A stretch of 10,105 nucleotides of DNA, from the NCBI GenBank assembly GCA_026770595.1, contig MU634804.1, forward strand, positions 1-10,105, read 5' to 3'. A model generated the notes under the pieces. That model ran no database searches, had not been told where the DNA came from, and saw only the letters and a program-made list of their open reading frames with translations. The position numbers and the translations under genes are program-made. Below, piece after piece: positions 7,763 through 10,105 of this stretch (its first letter is position 1; the number at the start of each line of letters is the position of its first letter). Origin of the DNA: Ochromonadaceae sp. CCMP2298. Taxonomy: Eukaryota; Sar; Synurophyceae; Ochromonadales; Ochromonadaceae.

Positions 7763-8062
7763 CTTGCCCTGTCAGAGAAGAAGAAGTAGGCAGCGCGGGT
7801 GAACGATTGCCCGCCTCTTGTGCTGCTGTTGTGGTTCTCCGTGTGCAAGAAAGTCGAACAGACCGGTAAAAGATAATGTGCAGTGTTTACAGTACGTACT
7901 GTGAATATAATAAGTTACCGGACCAGTACCGATTTCTCCTCGATTTTTCTGAAGTTTTTTTTGCTTCGGCGTTTTGGTTGCACCTGCCCACATCATTTCT
8001 GGCACCATCTTCGAGTGCTCAGGGCGCCTCTGCAATCAGATCGCTCTCACACTCTGATCAAG
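7763..8062. promoter_or_regulatory. Divergent promoter between CYP38 and NAA40 genes
   Basis: These 300 bp separate the start codons of a lumenal cyclophilin (minus) and a histone acetyltransferase (plus). The middle holds a perfect 14-bp palindrome at 7889-7902 (ACAGTACGTACTGT), flanked by a CCGGTAA (7863-7869) and TTACCGG (7915-7921) inverted pair centred close to it. A T-rich run (TTTTTTTT) is at about 7955-7962. The reading frame of NAA40 is open through part of this region (from 7883), but that extension has no family similarity. Confidence 0.65.
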
Positions 8063-8689
8063 ATGGACGACAACCTGGACGAAGCGGAGCTGCTGCGGCA
8101 GGCGAACGATGTGCTGGACTTGCGAGCCGCCGCAGGCATGCCCGACTCGCTGCAGCTCGGGGAGGACAGCTACAAGGTAGTGGGCGCTCGGCCCAGGGAG
8201 CTGTCGTTTAAGCAGAGGGACTGCATCTCCCACCTGTTGCGGTCAAACATGGAGGAGATGTACAAGCAGGCCGAGTGGGGCTGGAAGGAGGCCGAGAAGA
8301 GCAAGGAGATATACCATGCCATGGCTCGCCTCATACTCATCACCGCAGCTGACGACGTGGACGACGTCAAGGCCTTCACCATATTCCGCTTTGAGTGGGA
8401 TGACGACGACGAGCCCGAGTTCCCCGTGATATACTGCTACGAACTGCAGGTGCACGCGTCGATGCGCAAGAGGGGCGCCGGCCTCGCCCTCGTGCGCGCC
8501 ATACAGCAGCTCGGCAGCCGCCTGCGCATGCGCAAGATCATGCTCACCTGCTTCAAGTTCAACACCGCCGCGCTGGCGTTCTACCGCAAGTCGGGCTTCG
8601 GCATAGACGCGAACTCGCCCTCTAACTACGGCAGCGAGGAGGAAGTGTACGAGATTTTGTCTGACAAGCCGCAGCGGGCAATAGCCTAG
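8063..8689 (+). CDS. NAA40: N-alpha-acetyltransferase 40 (NatD), histone H4/H2A N-terminal acetyltransferase
   Basis: An intronless GNAT-fold protein of 208 residues, close to the length of animal and yeast NatD. NatD uses acetyl-CoA to acetylate the N-terminal Ser of histones H4 and H2A (Ser-Gly-Arg-Gly) and works without an auxiliary subunit. Family signatures in order are MYKQAEWGWKEAEKSKE (66-82), FRFEWDDDDEPEFPVIYCYE (109-127, with Glu127 at the catalytic position expected for YCYE), the acetyl-CoA loop RKRGAG (135-140, R-x-x-G-x-G), KIMLTCFKFNTAALAFYRKSGF (158-179) and EEVYEILS (193-200). The same order occurs in human NAA40. The start at 8063 (A at -3, G at +4) is preferred over an upstream in-frame ATG at 7883, whose extension is promoter-like and not conserved. 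It is divergent from CYP38 and convergent with the HIR gene. Specificity for histones is inferred from family identity. Confidence 0.92.
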   Translation: MDDNLDEAELLRQANDVLDLRAAAGMPDSLQLGEDSYKVVGARPRELSFKQRDCISHLLRSNMEEMYKQAEWGWKEAEKSKEIYHAMARLILITAADDVDDVKAFTIFRFEWDDDDEPEFPVIYCYELQVHASMRKRGAGLALVRAIQQLGSRLRMRKIMLTCFKFNTAALAFYRKSGFGIDANSPSNYGSEEEVYEILSDKPQRAIA

Positions 8690-8828
8690 ACAACTGCCCT
8701 TACATGAGAACGGTTTAATTATACTCTTAACCACACCTATCGCAAATCATTATAACTATGCGATGGAGCAATGAAGGAGCATGCATAACTTGCAAACCAA
8801 CTGTCTCAAATGTCGTTCAAACTCCTAC
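8690..8828. other. Convergent 3' intergenic region, 139 bp
   Basis: This short AT-rich gap lies between the stop codons of NAA40 (plus) and the HIR gene (minus). Both 3' UTRs must fit here or overlap. No clear polyadenylation motif can be assigned. Confidence 0.4.
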
Positions 8829-9780
8829 CTACCTGCCGGCGGCGCCCTCCAGCAGCCCCTTGGTCACTTCGTTCATGTCAGTGGCCAGAAACACCACCTT
8901 CGCCTGCCCCGTTCCGACCTGCTGCAACGTATCGAAGTACTGGTTGAGCACCAGCAGATCCATCACGTCCTTAGACGAGGCGCCCGACACGCTGGAGGTA
9001 AAGTCCTGGATCGATTCCTTGAGCCCCATCATGATCGCCTTGCGCTGCCTAGCCACTCCCAGGCCCGACAGGTACATCGCCTCTGCCTCTGCCTCTGCGC
9101 GCTTCACCTTGAGCACCTTCTCTCCCTCTGCGCGCTGGGCGGCGGCCTCCTTGAGGCGCTTGGAGCTGTTGATCTCGTTCATGGCGTTCATCACCCTCTG
9201 GTCGGGCATCAGCTCCGTCACCAGCGCCTGCACGATGGAGATGCCATACGTGCTCATCACCTCGGTGAGCGCCTTCTTCAGCGCGATGGAGATCTCGTCC
9301 TTGGTCTCGAAAGCCTCGTCCAGAGTCAGCTCGCACATCGCAGATCGGATCACGTCGCAGATGTAGGCGCGCATCTGACTCTGCGTGTCGAACAGCGCGT
9401 AGTATGCCTTGTACACCTTGTCGCGTATAACCTGGTACTGTACTGAGGCGGAAACGTCGACGAAGACGTTGTCTTTCGTTTTGGTCTCCAAACGGACGGT
9501 CAGCTCGAGCACTCTCAGGGACACCTTGCCCGACATGTACTCGCAGGGGCATGCCATGAAAAAGCAGCCAGCCTGCAGGAGGAACGAGAAAGGAGAAAGT
9601 GTGCGGGAAATATTAACAACAATGGGTTCAACGGGGTCGCATGAGTCCACCCGCTCCACGAACCTCTTGCAGCCTGGAGTATTTGCCGAAATTCTCGATC
9701 ACACCAATCTCCGAGGTGGAGACAATGCCGAAGCAGCAGCACCCCTGGCTGAGCCCATTGGAAATAACGTGGCTGTTCAT
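8829..9780 (-). CDS. Hypersensitive-induced reaction (HIR) protein, SPFH/stomatin-prohibitin family
   Basis: Two exons, 9780-9664 and 9572-8829, give 286 residues, the usual HIR length. HIR proteins are membrane-microdomain scaffolds; in plants they are plasma-membrane proteins linked to defence and cell-death responses. Exon 1 holds a Cys cluster (14-16, GCCCF), a probable S-acylation anchor, and the start of the SPFH domain (GVIENFGKY). Plant HIRs instead begin with a myristoylable MGN. Exon 2 continues with AGCFFMACPCEYMSGKVSLR, then the strongly conserved ETKTKDNVFVDVSASVQYQV (68-87). A coiled-coil part follows with AMNEINSSKRLKEAA (169-183) and YLSGLGVARQRKAI (206-219), then DVMDLLVLNQYFDTL (241-255). 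The 91-nt intron (GTTCGT donor at 9663, CTGCAG acceptor ending at 9573) shifts frame, so splicing is required. The job in a unicellular alga is unknown. Confidence 0.93.
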
Positions 9781-10105
9781 CTCTCAAATCCACAAGCAGT
9801 AAAATAAGTGCCTAGATTTGTGATAGGGAGGCGCACAACAACAGAGATGATTATCTCACAACGAGAGAGAGCGGTTCGGTTCAACAGCCCCTTTATATCT
9901 TGATATATGCGTGATTATGGATCAAACTATGGTAAAGACACGCCAGTGTGAACAGAACCTGAACTGCTTCAAAAAGAACCCCTTCTTAAAACACAGAATC
10001 TGCACAGCTACAGCACTCTCTTCGTCAATCGCCGAGGCGCAGCACAGAATCTGAGCGAGAATCTGGAGCCTCAATCCACCCATAAAATCTCCCAGCCCGC
10101 ACAAG
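9781..10105. other. Upstream region of the HIR gene; no gene recognised
   Basis: These 325 bp contain the HIR promoter and 5' UTR. A TATA-like ATATAAAG lies on the minus strand at 9898-9891, about 110 bp before the HIR start codon. An 11-nt CACAGAATCTG occurs twice (9992-10002 and 10043-10053). The open frames here are short, lack a recognisable domain and look non-coding. No further gene can be supported before the window ends. Confidence 0.5.

Noticed and set aside
7883-8062. N-terminal extension of NAA40 from an upstream ATG
   Set aside because: The 60 extra residues have no family similarity and cover the promoter palindrome; the ATG at 8063 has better context and gives the family length.
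9922-10104. 60-residue minus-strand open frame at the right edge
   Set aside because: Short, no domain, no clear start context; likely promoter or intergenic DNA.

Overview
The window looks like nuclear DNA of a photosynthetic eukaryote with a plastid of secondary red origin, most likely a stramenopile alga (ochrophyte); a haptophyte is the main alternative. Three observations point there. Genes carry GT-AG introns. One plastid-type protein, the ribosome silencing factor, starts with an ER signal peptide followed directly by a Phe, the bipartite presequence typical of complex red plastids. The left third encodes a large Cys-rich EGF-like ectoprotein of a kind I recall from stramenopile and haptophyte genomes. 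There are no bacterial, viral or mobile-element genes, no CRISPR, and no tRNA or rRNA that I can see. The species cannot be named from sequence reading alone.

Layout, left to right. Positions 1-210 are ten copies of a 21-bp minisatellite cut by the window edge. Positions 350-3445 (minus strand) are the 5' seven exons of the EGF-like secreted or membrane protein; its 3' end lies off the left edge. Positions 3446-3951 are a 506-bp divergent intergenic region. Positions 3952-4713 (plus) encode a plastid-targeted RsfS/Iojap ribosome silencing factor. It converges, with a 180-bp gap, on a two-RRM nuclear RNA-binding protein (4894-6130, minus, one intron). After a 330-bp gap comes a thylakoid-lumen cyclophilin of the CYP38/TLP40 type (6461-7762, minus, intronless). 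It shares a 300-bp divergent promoter with NAA40/NatD, the histone H4/H2A N-terminal acetyltransferase (8063-8689, plus, intronless). NAA40 converges, with a 139-bp gap, on a hypersensitive-induced-reaction (HIR/SPFH) membrane protein (8829-9780, minus, one intron). Positions 9781-10105 hold no gene I can support.

The genes are tightly packed but do not form a pathway. Two serve the plastid (RsfS in stromal translation, CYP38 in photosystem assembly), two are nuclear or ribosome-associated (RRM protein, NAA40), and two are membrane or cell-surface proteins (HIR, EGF-like). Splice sites were set by reading frame, homology continuity and GT-AG motifs on the minus strand, and the reading frame closes correctly across every junction proposed. 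I found no clearly new molecular system. The least familiar items are the EGF-like gene with its in-frame 21-bp minisatellite, its strongly biased simple-sequence introns, and the palindromic ACGT-core elements in two intergenic regions.
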